Shown here: positions 1 to 9,031 of the stretch, piece after piece | Layout: each line of letters starts with the position of its first letter | Position numbering within the stretch: the stretch's first letter is position 1 | Assembly: GCA_028692655.1 (NCBI GenBank) | Contig: JAQUWY010000012.1 | Span: forward strand, 1-47,367 | Origin: Candidatus Omnitrophota bacterium | Lineage (GTDB): Bacteria > Omnitrophota > Gorgyraeia > Duberdicusellales > 4484-171 | Direction of reading: 5' to 3' | DNA length: 47,367 nt | Notes under the pieces: model-generated | Databases searched by the model: none | What the model was told of the DNA's origin: nothing | What the model saw: only the letters and a program-made list of their open reading frames with translations | Made by a program: the position numbers and the translations under genes

Positions 1-1009
1 CCAACACAAGGCCGTCAATATAAGTAGAGTAAATAGCGATGGTCCCCTTATTTTCACGAATTACTTTAATCTTATAAAGATTCGCACCCGCGATTCTTGC
101 TTCAGCAGTAGCTGTCGAGGCAAGCATTACCGGTATAGCTTTTCGAGTATAGAAATCACGCTTGCATGAACAATCGCCTATAGCAAATATATCATTATCC
201 GTAGTGGTTCTTGTGTATTCATCGACTAAAATACCTTTGCAACTGCCTATTTCAAGGCCCGCATCAACAGCTAATTTAACATTTGGTTTAGCTCCTACCC
301 CTAATATTATCCCATCCACCGGAAGTTGATCCCCATTGGACAGCATAACTTTCTCAGCTTTATCCTTGCCGGCTATCTCTTTCACAAATACTCCGCACAG
401 GACTTTAACCTTTTTTTCTTTTAGCCTGGATTCGGCCATAAGTGAAAACTCTTTATCAAAAGAGTTGGCTAATAGACGAGGAAGAGCCTCAACCAAAGTA
501 ACATTTTTGCCATTTAGCTTTGACAGCTCATCAGCAAATTCAACGCCAATGAAACCTCCGCCGATTACTAAAATATTTCTGCAATTTTTGATTTGCTTTA
601 TTGTATTCTTTAAATAACCCATTTCTTTATTAATGGGATATACGCCTTCTTTCTCAATTCCCTTGATCGGAAGAGTAATGGGAGTAGAGCCTATTGCTAA
701 AACCAGCTTTTCATAAGCATATTCTTCTTTCTTCAAAGTCTTTACAACTTTTGCCTTCCGGTCGATAGAAACAGCTTCGTCAGTAACAATATTCACATTG
801 TTTTTCTCCAATGAAGCCATACCCAATTTATTATCTTCGGGGTTATTCAAGCTGGCAAACATATAAGGTATTCCGCAGGGAATAACACCTTCCTTTATGT
901 TTTTCATAACTGTAATATTTTTAGAAGGATAATACCTTCTCGCCGTTACAGCACTAACAATACCTGCCGGGCCTCCGCCAACAATAAGAACATCTGTGTT
1001 TTTAGCCAT
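1..1009 (-). CDS. FAD-dependent NAD(P)-disulfide oxidoreductase (partial, 3' end off window)
   Basis: The frame is open from an ATG at 1007-1009 to the window edge, giving about 336 codons. Proteins of this class are usually about 440-450 residues, so the C-terminal dimerisation domain is cut off by the window. The N-terminus has an FAD-binding Rossmann motif (GGGPAG, residues 11-16), then IPCGIPY with Cys45 placed like the single redox cysteine of CoA-disulfide reductases and NADH oxidases. A second dinucleotide motif (VIGGGFIGVE) binds NAD(P)H, and IFAIGDC is the second FAD contact. An AAGGAG-like site precedes the ATG, and it lies 15 nt after the CoA-binding gene, so the two are probably cotranscribed. 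The family is clear; substrate (CoA disulfide, O2 or polysulfide) cannot be decided. It is not in the ORF track because it is incomplete. Confidence 0.88.
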   Translation of the reverse strand, partial: MAKNTDVLIVGGGPAGIVSAVTARRYYPSKNITVMKNIKEGVIPCGIPYMFASLNNPEDNKLGMASLEKNNVNIVTDEAVSIDRKAKVVKTLKKEEYAYEKLVLAIGSTPITLPIKGIEKEGVYPINKEMGYLKNTIKQIKNCRNILVIGGGFIGVEFADELSKLNGKNVTLVEALPRLLANSFDKEFSLMAESRLKEKKVKVLCGVFVKEIAGKDKAEKVMLSNGDQLPVDGIILGVGAKPNVKLAVDAGLEIGSCKGILVDEYTRTTTDNDIFAIGDCSCKRDFYTRKAIPVMLASTATAEARIAGANLYKIKVIRENKGTIAIYSTYIDGLVL

Positions 1010-1024
1010 AAGACTCCTTTCATT

Positions 1025-1408
1025 CTACAAAGATTCTAACATCAAACAAAGCCCGTGTATCGCCTTTATTGAATTATCGCGGCAAGATTTTATCGCCGCC
1101 TCACTTTCCGCTCCAGGTTGAAACCAAACTATTTTTACGTGTTTTTCGAGACACTGCTTAAGAAGCTGTTCCGAAATTGCCGGAGGCGTAACTAAACTTA
1201 CACCATCTATTTCAAAAGGTATATCGCTTATATTTTTATAGCAGCGCAGACCTTCTACTTCGCTTATCCCGGGATTAACCGGGTAAACTTGACGCCCCTT
1301 CTTTATCAATATTTTTAATATCTTATAAGCGTATTTTGTTTCATCCCGAAAAGAACCGGCAATAACAAATGTTTTTTGTTCAAAAAAACTTTTAATCAAA
1401 TTTTCCAA
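1025..1408 (-). CDS. CoA-binding domain protein (YccU-like)
   Basis: A 127-residue single-domain protein matching the CoA_binding_2 (Rossmann-like) family: FVIAGSFRDETKYAYKIL near the N-terminus, VYPVNPG in the middle and VWFQPGAES toward the end are family-typical. Such proteins bind CoA or a related nucleotide, but their role is poorly known. The start is a TTG at 1406-1408 preceded by GGAGG with 4 nt spacing, a convincing non-ATG start. It sits directly upstream of the disulfide oxidoreductase. If that enzyme is a CoA-disulfide reductase, the pair would make sense, but this is inference. Confidence 0.85.
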   Translation of the reverse strand: MENLIKSFFEQKTFVIAGSFRDETKYAYKILKILIKKGRQVYPVNPGISEVEGLRCYKNISDIPFEIDGVSLVTPPAISEQLLKQCLEKHVKIVWFQPGAESEAAIKSCRDNSIKAIHGLCLMLESL

Positions 1409-1460
1409 TTTGCCTCCAAATTAAATAATCCAATTCGTTTCCTAAGTTATCCGGATAGTC

Positions 1461-2372
1461 TTAAATTATTTTAACATGTTCATCCGCTTTTAGCGGGCCA
1501 GTTTTGTTTTCGACACGCCTTAGGAATCCTCCCACTACATTTATATAATCTTCTATTCTTTCAAGATAGTGAGTATGAGAAGCTTCTTCAAAAATCACAG
1601 CCTCGCTAGATTTAATTAGACTGCTATAATATTTTGTAGCCTCAGGAGACGCTTCATCATAACGGCCGCAGGTAAATAAAACCGGCACTTTTATCTCCGG
1701 AAGCCTTTCGGTAACATCAAACCCGGACAGAGTGCCAGTAACTGTAAATTCGCTCGGCCCCCACATATGATTATACACCTGTTTGCCTACTTTTTTAAAT
1801 GTCGTTTTTAAACATTCGGGCCACGGGTCTAGGCGACAAACACAAATTTTATATAGATTTTCCACTGCCTTATCGTATTCCGGCGAATCAAACTTGCCTT
1901 CGGCTTCACTTTTTCTTATTATGCGCTGATCATTTTCTGAAAGCTCGAGAATATATTTGCGTGTATCTTTGGTGAATCGTGAAGCACTTAGCACCGGGCC
2001 GGATAAAACCATGCTTGCTATGCCATCTTGCCCTTTTTCTAACACATAGCTTACTGCTAACATCGTCCCCCAAGAAACACCTATGATATGCAATTTATCC
2101 AGGCAAAGAGCCTCACGAACTTGTTCAAGCTCTCTGATGAATCTTTTCAAATTCCAAAGGCCGGTATCGCGCGGACGGTCCGAATTGCCTGAACCTAGTT
2201 GGTCATAAAAAATTACCGGACGCTCTCCGGAAAGCTCACTAAGCGGTTCCATATAATCGTGAGTTGCTCCAGGGCCGCCGTGAAGCAACAAAAGGGGGAT
2301 GCCTTTTTCATCTTCGCCGCAAACCCGGTACCAGACACTCCCTCCCTCTACAGAAATATACCCTTCTTTCAT
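1461..2372 (-). CDS. Alpha/beta hydrolase, prolyl iminopeptidase family
   Basis: A 303-residue alpha/beta hydrolase of peptidase family S33. The oxyanion-hole motif HGGPG (31-35) is the hallmark of proline iminopeptidases. The nucleophile elbow is GVSWG (Ser100), the likely acid is Asp239 (CGRYDE) and the base His266 (EASHTH). There is no signal peptide, so it is probably cytoplasmic and removes N-terminal proline or similar residues from peptides. The ATG at 2370-2372 has only a weak AAGG upstream. It lies 53 nt upstream of the CoA-binding gene on the same strand. It looks metabolic and unrelated to the glycan locus. The exact substrate could differ, since related hydrolases share the motifs. 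Confidence 0.85.
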   Translation of the reverse strand: MKEGYISVEGGSVWYRVCGEDEKGIPLLLLHGGPGATHDYMEPLSELSGERPVIFYDQLGSGNSDRPRDTGLWNLKRFIRELEQVREALCLDKLHIIGVSWGTMLAVSYVLEKGQDGIASMVLSGPVLSASRFTKDTRKYILELSENDQRIIRKSEAEGKFDSPEYDKAVENLYKICVCRLDPWPECLKTTFKKVGKQVYNHMWGPSEFTVTGTLSGFDVTERLPEIKVPVLFTCGRYDEASPEATKYYSSLIKSSEAVIFEEASHTHYLERIEDYINVVGGFLRRVENKTGPLKADEHVKII

Positions 2373-2395
2373 AATGCTAATACCTTATTGCACGC

Positions 2396-2745
2396 GTTTG
2401 CCAATAGTTTATAGAATTGGAAAATTTTTTAAAAAAATTACTTGGCGCTCTTAAATCTTTTCAGGCTTTGTCCAAAGTGAATAATTCAACCTGATCAAAT
2501 TTCAAAATAAACCTACAAATAGAACCTTAAAAATCCTATCCTTAAAAAATACGTTAAAAATTTTAGAATAAATATGGCTAAAAATTACCTGTTTTTTTTC
2601 TGAATAAATATATACAGCCAGAATGAAACACAGGTAAAAGCAACAAACGCCTTATAAAGAATAAGCAATGTTTCCGGTAGTTGAAATAAAAACATATCCA
2701 CCACCCTCCTTATTTTTTGATTTGCGGTAATTTAACAGAAAGATA
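2396..2745 (-). other. Intergenic region between the polysaccharide operon and the peptidase
   Basis: About 350 nt without a track ORF. The left-most 190 nt are very AT-rich and presumably hold the promoter of the downstream peptidase gene, but I found no box pair good enough to name. The right part holds the possible small membrane peptide with its strong ribosome-binding site. No clear intrinsic terminator for the long operon was found, only a weak CCAAT/ATTGG hairpin followed by AAAATTTTTT around 2401-2430 that would act on the plus strand. Confidence 0.4.
2586..2695 (-). CDS. Possible small membrane peptide
   Basis: An ATG at 2693-2695 has a very strong Shine-Dalgarno sequence (AAGGAGGGTGG) just upstream. 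It opens a short, hydrophobic reading frame beginning MFLFQLPETLLIL and containing FVAFTCVSFWLYIFI, one plausible transmembrane segment ending in lysines. I read about 36 residues, but the end depends on a T homopolymer near 2593-2600 whose length I cannot fix. One base fewer would extend the frame to about 60 residues, and the ORF track lists nothing here, which favours the shorter version. It follows the last glycosyltransferase of the big operon by 50 nt on the same strand. Function unknown. Confidence 0.4.
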
Positions 2746-3861
2746 TCAAGAAAAATCCTTATATAAACTTATAACTTTTTGAGCCATACCTTTCATCGTA
2801 AATTGTGACTCAACTCTTTCTTTACCTTGTTTTCCCAGCCGACTGCATAAATCAGCATCTTCCAATAGCGTATTTATCGCATTAGCTAAAGCCTGAGAAG
2901 ATTTGGGAGGAACAACCAGCCCTGTTATTCCGTCAAGATTAACAAAAGGAACGCCGGTAGGTAAATCTGTGCTTACAACCGGCTTGGAACAGCAATGCGC
3001 TTCTAACTGGGTAATTCCAAAGGCCTCATTCGCGCCGACAGAAGGCAAAACAACGACACTACTGGCATAATAATAGGCAGCTAAGTCTTTCTCACTTGTT
3101 CTGCCTACAAAAAAAACTTTCTTCTTATCAGAATTAATTCTTTCACCTAAAAATCTCAATTTTTTTCCCTGGGGGCCTTCGCCTACTACAAGAAGGCTGG
3201 CATTTATTTTTTCCATCGCACGTATTAGATAATCAACTCCTTTATATTCAACTAAACGCCCAACAAATAGGATAATGGGGCCTTCATATTGTTTCTTAAT
3301 TTCTTCACTTCTGTCCTTTATTTTATCAGTCAACTTGAACTTCTCTGTTTTTATCCCCAACGGGATAACCACACATTTATCCTTAAACATACTCAAAAAC
3401 GGCGAATGCTCAATAATATAAGGTGAAGTCGCAATAATTCTGTTTGCTCTCTTAAGAAACCTTATTAAAAATGGCCTATAAAAAGCCATTGCCCTTTTGT
3501 GGCCGACGATATCCGCGTGATAAGTAACCACCAAAGGCTTATCTTTTGGCAACAGTGCTAAACAATAAATTTCTGCGACAGGTGAAGGAAAATTAAAATG
3601 TATAATATCATAAGAAAGCCTCTGCCAGCATAAAGGAATCCCTACACCTAAATGGACTGACGATAATATGTTTCCTAAACTAGCGGCTCGAATTATTTTA
3701 CAGCCGTGTTTACACTCAACTTCGGTTCTAAACTTTGTATTTGCGGCTAAGATAGTGAGCTCGACTTGGCCTTTTATTTCTTCACAAAGCCCGTATACCG
3801 ATCTTTCCACCCCTCCGATGCAGGGATGATATAACTTATTAAACATTAATACTTTTAACAT
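2746..3861 (-). CDS. GT4 family glycosyltransferase
   Basis: A 371-residue GT-B glycosyltransferase. The N-terminal half has the glycine-rich acceptor-side loop (YHPCIGGVERSV), and the C-terminal half carries the donor-binding pattern ILFVGRLVEYKGVDYLI and the E-x7-E element EAFGITQLE followed by KPVVSTDLPTG. It should transfer a sugar from a nucleotide donor to a growing glycan at the cytoplasmic face. The start overlaps the end of the radical SAM gene by 7 nt, so translation is coupled. It is the last full-size gene of the run. Donor and acceptor cannot be told from sequence. Confidence 0.9.
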   Translation of the reverse strand: MLKVLMFNKLYHPCIGGVERSVYGLCEEIKGQVELTILAANTKFRTEVECKHGCKIIRAASLGNILSSVHLGVGIPLCWQRLSYDIIHFNFPSPVAEIYCLALLPKDKPLVVTYHADIVGHKRAMAFYRPFLIRFLKRANRIIATSPYIIEHSPFLSMFKDKCVVIPLGIKTEKFKLTDKIKDRSEEIKKQYEGPIILFVGRLVEYKGVDYLIRAMEKINASLLVVGEGPQGKKLRFLGERINSDKKKVFFVGRTSEKDLAAYYYASSVVVLPSVGANEAFGITQLEAHCCSKPVVSTDLPTGVPFVNLDGITGLVVPPKSSQALANAINTLLEDADLCSRLGKQGKERVESQFTMKGMAQKVISLYKDFS

Positions 3862-5312
3862 TCAATATTATCTAATGGCCTTTGGTTTAAATCATACCTT
3901 ATCTTTTCAGAAATTCTGCGGATAAATTTATTTTGCCTTATTAAATAATGCATAAATTCTATTGGAACAAAGTTCGCTGCCATTCTCCCCAAAAATCCAT
4001 ATTGTTTCAGTTTTCTTTTGAGGTTTTTTCTTAAAATTTTATTCTCAACCCTTTTCAACTGCCTTAATACATTGACTCTTTCCTTAACTGAAAGCTCAGG
4101 CGTCTTAAACAGCGGTTTTCGGCTAAAAGCAACAGCATCATTTAAATAATCCTGAGGTTGCCGAACAAAAAGCCTTCTTTTTTTAATCCACTCAAATAGC
4201 TCAGTCCCGGGATAAGGTATAATGTTATAAAATCTTGCATCAAATATTGGGTACTTTTGAGCCAACTTGACAGAATCCGCTATGTCTGAAAGAGTTTCGC
4301 CAGGCGAACCAGCTAAAAAAAATAGTGTCACGTCATAGCCTAATTCACAAGCGTTTTTAATCGCCTCTTCAATCTTCTCTATTCTTTCCCCTTTTTTAAT
4401 ATTTTTCAGAATCCGGTTATTTCCGGCCTCTACCCCAAAACCTAAATAGCTGAAACCAATTTCACGCATTCTCTTAAGCAAAGGCTTATCTACCCTATCC
4501 GCTCTTACTCCGTTACCGCATCTTAAATCCAAGCCTTTGAGGTTTCTCTTCTCTATTTCATCACAAATATCATAAACTCTGTCCTTAAAAAAGCTGAAAT
4601 TATCATCACCGAAGTTAAATTTTCTGTATTTTTTATTATACCAGTATTCCAGCTCATCCACAATGTTTCCGGCACTTCTTATACGCAGCTTCTGGCCTAT
4701 AGCAAGTTTGACAGGGCAATAAATGCAATCAAAAGGGCATCCACGGGATGAAATTATAAGCATTTCTTTCAATATATATTTGTCAATCTCAAACTTTTTG
4801 TATTTTGGAAATGGTACTGAATCAAGATTATTCAGAAAATCTCTATCTCCTTCGTATCTCACCTCTCCCTTTTCCCAATAGAGCAAACCTTTAATTTCTT
4901 CTAGTTTTCTTCCTCGGCAAAGCTCAAAAAGGGTTTCTTCCCCTTCCAAAACAACGCCATAATCTATATCTTTACAATCCTCCAGTACATTTTTCCTTAA
5001 AGTCGAAACATGCGGGCCGCCAACAGCAATGTCGACATTTGGATATCTTTCCTTGATTCTTCCGATAAACTCATACGTATCTTTATACCGATAAGTCCAA
5101 ATAGTCACACATATCAAATCAGGCCTAAACTTTTCTATTTTTTTCCATAGATGCCGCAGGCTATACCCTAAAGACATATCTATAATGTCAATATTAATGC
5201 CGTTATTTTCCAAATATTGCTCAAGATACCCCAGGCCGGAAGGCGGCCGAATCGGCCCCATATAGCTTTTTAAGACGGCTGGATTGATTAAAAGTACCTT
5301 TCCGTATTTCAT
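3855..5312 (-). CDS. B12-binding domain radical SAM protein
   Basis: A 485-residue two-domain enzyme. Residues about 1-140 form a cobalamin-binding-type Rossmann domain, although the usual DxHxxG lower-ligand motif is not visible. The radical SAM core follows, with the iron-sulfur motif CPFDCIYC (Cys192, Cys196, Cys199). Later segments such as YLGFGVEAGN and FFLAGSPGET are typical of this superfamily. Members perform methylation at unactivated carbons, ring contraction or epimerisation. In this setting a sugar-modifying or lipid-modifying reaction is likely but unproven. It overlaps both neighbours by a few nt (ATGA-type overlap with the GT upstream). A second B12 radical SAM gene lies at 11258-12778. 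Confidence 0.88.
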   Translation of the reverse strand: MKYGKVLLINPAVLKSYMGPIRPPSGLGYLEQYLENNGINIDIIDMSLGYSLRHLWKKIEKFRPDLICVTIWTYRYKDTYEFIGRIKERYPNVDIAVGGPHVSTLRKNVLEDCKDIDYGVVLEGEETLFELCRGRKLEEIKGLLYWEKGEVRYEGDRDFLNNLDSVPFPKYKKFEIDKYILKEMLIISSRGCPFDCIYCPVKLAIGQKLRIRSAGNIVDELEYWYNKKYRKFNFGDDNFSFFKDRVYDICDEIEKRNLKGLDLRCGNGVRADRVDKPLLKRMREIGFSYLGFGVEAGNNRILKNIKKGERIEKIEEAIKNACELGYDVTLFFLAGSPGETLSDIADSVKLAQKYPIFDARFYNIIPYPGTELFEWIKKRRLFVRQPQDYLNDAVAFSRKPLFKTPELSVKERVNVLRQLKRVENKILRKNLKRKLKQYGFLGRMAANFVPIEFMHYLIRQNKFIRRISEKIRYDLNQRPLDNIEC

Positions 5313-6451
5313 TTCTTCACTATATCTTGATACAATAAAAAGTGCTTCTCAGCTACGGCTTCCCAGGAGAATCTTTTCGAAAAAAACATAGCCGCATCTC
5401 CCAACTTTATGCGCAAGGAATCAGAGCCTATCAGTTTTTTGATAGCTTCGGTTAACCCGTTAATATCACCGGGAGATACTATAACCACATGGAGCTGTTC
5501 AGAAAGTCCTTGCGGTAGCTTTTTTGCTTTAGTGGTTACTATCGGCAGGCCATGGGATAATGCTGCCAAAAAACTACTCCTCCTAAAAGATACGCCATCA
5601 TGATAAATTTGGACAGCGATATCCGAAGCGGACAAAAACCTTGAAACCGACTCAGGGCTTTGATAGCCTTGCCATATAACGTGTTTTCCTAAATTTAACT
5701 GTTCGACAATTTCCTCAAGACGCGCGTGATACTTATTATGCTTGGGATCAAAATCGCTTATAAAAATCAACTTAACTTTATAGCCGTTATCAAGCAGGAC
5801 TCTCAAAGAATACAATAAAACCTCCATGCCCTTTTTAGGAAGGATATAACCAAAATTTGAAAGCAAAACTTCGTTTTTACCGACACCCAAGCTTAACCGT
5901 AATCCATTTCTCTGTTCTGTTGATAGGTTATACTTGGATATGTTAGAGTTTATATGGATAACCCTTATTCTTTTATTTAAGAATGGCGATCTGCGTAGTA
6001 AATACTCTTTCTCTTCAATAGCCGTAAGTATGATAGTTTGTGAGAAAAACAAAAAAGGCAATAACCTGATTTTGTTTAAGAAGTGTGCGGTTTTTACATC
6101 GTGGATAGTAACAATTAAAGGAACCTTGGGAAAAAGCATTTTGAATATTATCGGAAAAATATTTATCATCAACTTATTTTTATAGCTCTGGGTTGGATAT
6201 TGAATATGAACAATATCGGGATCCTCTTTACGCAAAATCCTCAATAACTTAGATATTTCAGAAATTCGCCAACTTTTTATTATTGGTATAATCTTTATAC
6301 CTTCTATTTGCTTTATCCGGGAATCTAAAGAAGTAATAACGCTTATTTTTAAATTAGCAAAGCGTTTAAGCTCTAAAGATAAGCAACTCGTATAATCCCC
6401 TACTCCACACTTTAAATCAGGCAAAGTCCCGCTTATGATGCATACTTTCAT
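5309..6451 (-). CDS. GT4-like glycosyltransferase (paralogue of 10075-11244)
   Basis: A 380-residue GT-B protein. The N-terminal loop is CGVGDYTSCL, and DIVHIQYPTQSY marks the first domain. The second domain has LLSNFGYILPKKGMEVLL. In place of the usual E-x7-E element it has DGVSFRRSSFLAALSHG, so the second glutamate is missing. The gene at 10075-11244 has the same unusual DGV-x2-RR-x4-AAL-x-H pattern and the same HxQ(Y/F)P segment, so the two are paralogues. It overlaps the radical SAM gene downstream by 4 nt and starts 3 nt after the GT9 gene. The altered element suggests a distinct subfamily rather than loss of activity. Confidence 0.85.
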   Translation of the reverse strand: MKVCIISGTLPDLKCGVGDYTSCLSLELKRFANLKISVITSLDSRIKQIEGIKIIPIIKSWRISEISKLLRILRKEDPDIVHIQYPTQSYKNKLMINIFPIIFKMLFPKVPLIVTIHDVKTAHFLNKIRLLPFLFFSQTIILTAIEEKEYLLRRSPFLNKRIRVIHINSNISKYNLSTEQRNGLRLSLGVGKNEVLLSNFGYILPKKGMEVLLYSLRVLLDNGYKVKLIFISDFDPKHNKYHARLEEIVEQLNLGKHVIWQGYQSPESVSRFLSASDIAVQIYHDGVSFRRSSFLAALSHGLPIVTTKAKKLPQGLSEQLHVVIVSPGDINGLTEAIKKLIGSDSLRIKLGDAAMFFSKRFSWEAVAEKHFLLYQDIVKK

Positions 6452-6454
6452 AAT

Positions 6455-7666
6455 TTAGTGCTTGCTTTCTGTCTTAATTTGTCTGTTGAACCCTACAACT
6501 TGTTCGTCTACAGCCCTGATAATATCTTCAACCGTTATAGAATTAAGGCATTTAAGCTTACGGCACTGTTTTAACCCGCATGGGCTGCAATCAACCTGCC
6601 TGTGGACAATAATGTCTTTTTTTGATCTCGGCCCCCAATGCGAAGGCTTATTATGGCCGCCCCAAATAGCAATAATAGGAGTTTTTACTGCTGAAGCAAT
6701 ATGCATTACCCCGGAATCTCCGCCTATAAATAAAGCAGCCCTTTTCAGGAGTACTGCCAATTGGTTAATGCTAGTATCACCTATTAAATCGACAACTTTT
6801 CGTTTGCCTGATAAAGATAAAACTTGCGAATAAACCATTTCGTGCTTGCCGCCGATTAATACAATTTTCATAGCATATCTTTTTAAAATTTCATCTATCA
6901 ATTGAGAAAAGTTATTTATCGGCCAACACTTAATCGACAAACCGGCTCCGGGATGTATAGCGACAAAAAGGTCTTTCTTCCTTATGCCATTATGTTTCAG
7001 CAACTCATCTATAAATGACGTATCTTGTTCAGAAAAGAATATTTTCATAGACTTGTCACACTCATAATGCGGCAACCCCCCATTGATCGATGCAATAAAA
7101 TCAAGATTGTGGCCAATCTGATGCTTGTCCTGACGCCTGGCAACATCAAATGGTATTATATCGGTAAGCATAAAAGCACCTCCGGCAAACCGATAGCCGA
7201 CTCTTTTCTTTATCCCGGAAAAATTCATCATAATAATACTTCTTATGTCTCCGCGTAAATCAAGGCCCATATCAAATTTTTTAGAGCGCAATAACCCAAT
7301 AAACTTAAAAGTGTTAAAAAAAGAAAAAGCACTTTTTGAGGTTCGGTTAAACCACGAGGCGTCATAAATCAATATTTCATTGATATCGGGATTACCAACT
7401 AATACATCTTTACCCCAGGAAGCTACTACCACACTAATAAAGCTCTTCGGGAATCTTTTCCTTAAAAGATTTAATGCCGGGGTTATAGCTAAAACGTCAC
7501 CTATATGGGCCAATTCGATAACTAAGATTTTTTTTATTGCAATTTCTGCAGAGGATTTTTTAAAAAAAGAGAGCGGCTTAAATAATAGAAATCCAAAAAA
7601 ATCAATTATGTAAGCTAAAATCAAGCATATTTTGTTCTTATACACATATCTATTATTCATTTTCAT
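6455..7666 (-). CDS. GT9 (heptosyltransferase-like) glycosyltransferase
   Basis: A GT-B protein of the ADP-heptose:LPS heptosyltransferase family. The N-terminus has KKILVIELAHIGDVLAITPA, the classic acceptor-side motif. The C-terminal half has VAIHPGAG, KIVLIGGKHE and the donor-site block FIGGDSGVMHIASAVKTP, followed by a cysteine-rich tail (SPCGLKQCRKLKC) often seen in the family. The track start is a TTG at 7702, well inside the upstream gene. I prefer the ATG at 7664-7666 (or 7658-7660, which has AGG eight nt upstream), overlapping the polymerase stop by about 8-14 nt. GT9 enzymes usually add heptose, but in loci like this the sugar may differ. Confidence 0.87.
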   Translation of the reverse strand: MKMNNRYVYKNKICLILAYIIDFFGFLLFKPLSFFKKSSAEIAIKKILVIELAHIGDVLAITPALNLLRKRFPKSFISVVVASWGKDVLVGNPDINEILIYDASWFNRTSKSAFSFFNTFKFIGLLRSKKFDMGLDLRGDIRSIIMMNFSGIKKRVGYRFAGGAFMLTDIIPFDVARRQDKHQIGHNLDFIASINGGLPHYECDKSMKIFFSEQDTSFIDELLKHNGIRKKDLFVAIHPGAGLSIKCWPINNFSQLIDEILKRYAMKIVLIGGKHEMVYSQVLSLSGKRKVVDLIGDTSINQLAVLLKRAALFIGGDSGVMHIASAVKTPIIAIWGGHNKPSHWGPRSKKDIIVHRQVDCSPCGLKQCRKLKCLNSITVEDIIRAVDEQVVGFNRQIKTESKH

Positions 7667-9020
7667 TGCCTGTTGGTTTCTTACTAAGCTGAATGGCCGC
7701 AAACGCTATGCCAAATATAGGCCAAATATGGATACGATAAAAATTGAAAGTAACATAGTATTCCCCTAAAAGAGTTACGATTCCCACCATCAACCCTGCG
7801 GCAACAGCTTTTAAAAGCATATCGTTCGTGCGCCATATACTTTTTGATAATGACCTTAGCATGCTGACAAAAAACCAAACAAACGGAATAAAACCCACCA
7901 CGCCGAGATCCGTTAATATTTCCCAATAAAGGCAGTTATAGGACGGCTTGACAAATGTTTCTTTTGCTACTTGCAAGCTATATGTTTGCTCCGCTTTCCA
8001 AGCCCAGTTACCTGGTCCAACTCCTATAAAAGGATGGTCCATAAACATCCTTTGCCCCATAACCCGGCCGGCCCAACGGCCGTCTTCTCTAGCAATTTTA
8101 TCAAAATAGTTACTTATAGTTACCTGAATAAAATCAACGTTGAAGAATATTCCGACTAAGAAAATGATATATATACTTACCAAAAGAATAATCGCATAAC
8201 GCATTGCTTTACTAGTAGTTACCATCCGATAGTGCTTTATAAAAAAAGGTATCGCGATAACAATCAATGTAATACCGGCTAAGCCTGTGGTAGAAAAAGA
8301 AAAATAATTTGATAAAAGAATGATAAAACTGCCAGCTATAGTAAATATAATGCCTATTTTATAAACACGCAGGATAAACATAAACAGAGCTATCGGAACA
8401 ATAGGCGCCATATAAAGCGATAAATACTGGGGTTCGCTAAAAGTTCCCTTGATACCGACAAAACCTTCTCTTCCAATAAGCGACCAAGTAGCAAAATGTA
8501 TACCAAAAAGATTAAGCACCATCGCAATAAGAGATATACTACATATGCTTAATGTAGAAAGCAACAGCACGCTTATACAATTTTTTAAGTCTTTGGTATC
8601 TTTGATCGCATAACAGACAGACATGGAAACTAAAATAGAAAAAATACACCAAGCCACTACTTTAATAATTCGAAAACCTGCCGAGTTAAAATCTATTTCT
8701 TGCGCAAACCTTACAGCTTCAGGAAGCTGTAATAATCCCAACACAATGTTTACTAAGACAAAAATAAAAAGCGGTAGTAGCAAACGAAAAGGAAAAGCCC
8801 CTTTCCTGGGCCTTGCAAGATAATTCCAGAAGAAAGCCACAATGCAGATAAGCCCCATCCATTCGGCTAATTTTATATTAATGCCAAAGTCTCTCGTAAC
8901 AAAAAGCCTCTCGAATGGTAAAAGCAATATTAGAAAATAGACACCATAGATAAGCTTGCGCAACGTCATTAAAATAATTAGAATTGCACTAATAAAAAAG
9001 AATAATACCGTAAAGTCCAT
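7653..9020 (-). CDS. O-antigen ligase/polymerase (Wzy/WaaL-like) membrane protein
   Basis: A 455-residue polytopic membrane protein with about ten or more hydrophobic segments. The long loop in the C-terminal half ends with FIGVGPGNWAWK, the conserved H/G-rich element of the Wzy_C family (O-antigen ligase or polymerase). Such proteins join or polymerise lipid-linked oligosaccharides at the periplasmic face of the inner membrane. Wzy and WaaL cannot be separated from sequence. The locus lacks an obvious Wzx flippase, so how lipid-linked substrate would reach it is open. It lies 11 nt after the methyltransferase gene and overlaps the GT9 gene. Confidence 0.85.
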   Translation of the reverse strand: MDFTVLFFFISAILIILMTLRKLIYGVYFLILLLPFERLFVTRDFGINIKLAEWMGLICIVAFFWNYLARPRKGAFPFRLLLPLFIFVLVNIVLGLLQLPEAVRFAQEIDFNSAGFRIIKVVAWCIFSILVSMSVCYAIKDTKDLKNCISVLLLSTLSICSISLIAMVLNLFGIHFATWSLIGREGFVGIKGTFSEPQYLSLYMAPIVPIALFMFILRVYKIGIIFTIAGSFIILLSNYFSFSTTGLAGITLIVIAIPFFIKHYRMVTTSKAMRYAIILLVSIYIIFLVGIFFNVDFIQVTISNYFDKIAREDGRWAGRVMGQRMFMDHPFIGVGPGNWAWKAEQTYSLQVAKETFVKPSYNCLYWEILTDLGVVGFIPFVWFFVSMLRSLSKSIWRTNDMLLKAVAAGLMVGIVTLLGEYYVTFNFYRIHIWPIFGIAFAAIQLSKKPTGNENE

Positions 9021-9031
9021 ATTTATAATTT

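Noticed and set aside
2401-2440. CCAAT/ATTGG hairpin followed by AAAATTTTTT
   Set aside because: Only a 5-bp AT-rich stem and on the plus strand, where there is no gene to end; too weak to call a terminator.
2513-2695. A 60-codon version of the small membrane ORF
   Set aside because: I get this frame only if the T run near 2593-2600 is one base shorter, but the supplied ORF track lists no ORF of 60 or more residues here, which argues against it.
7684-7926. 80-aa minus-strand ORF overlapping the Wzy/WaaL-like gene
   Set aside because: A different frame of the same strand through the conserved C-terminal part of the membrane protein; no independent features.
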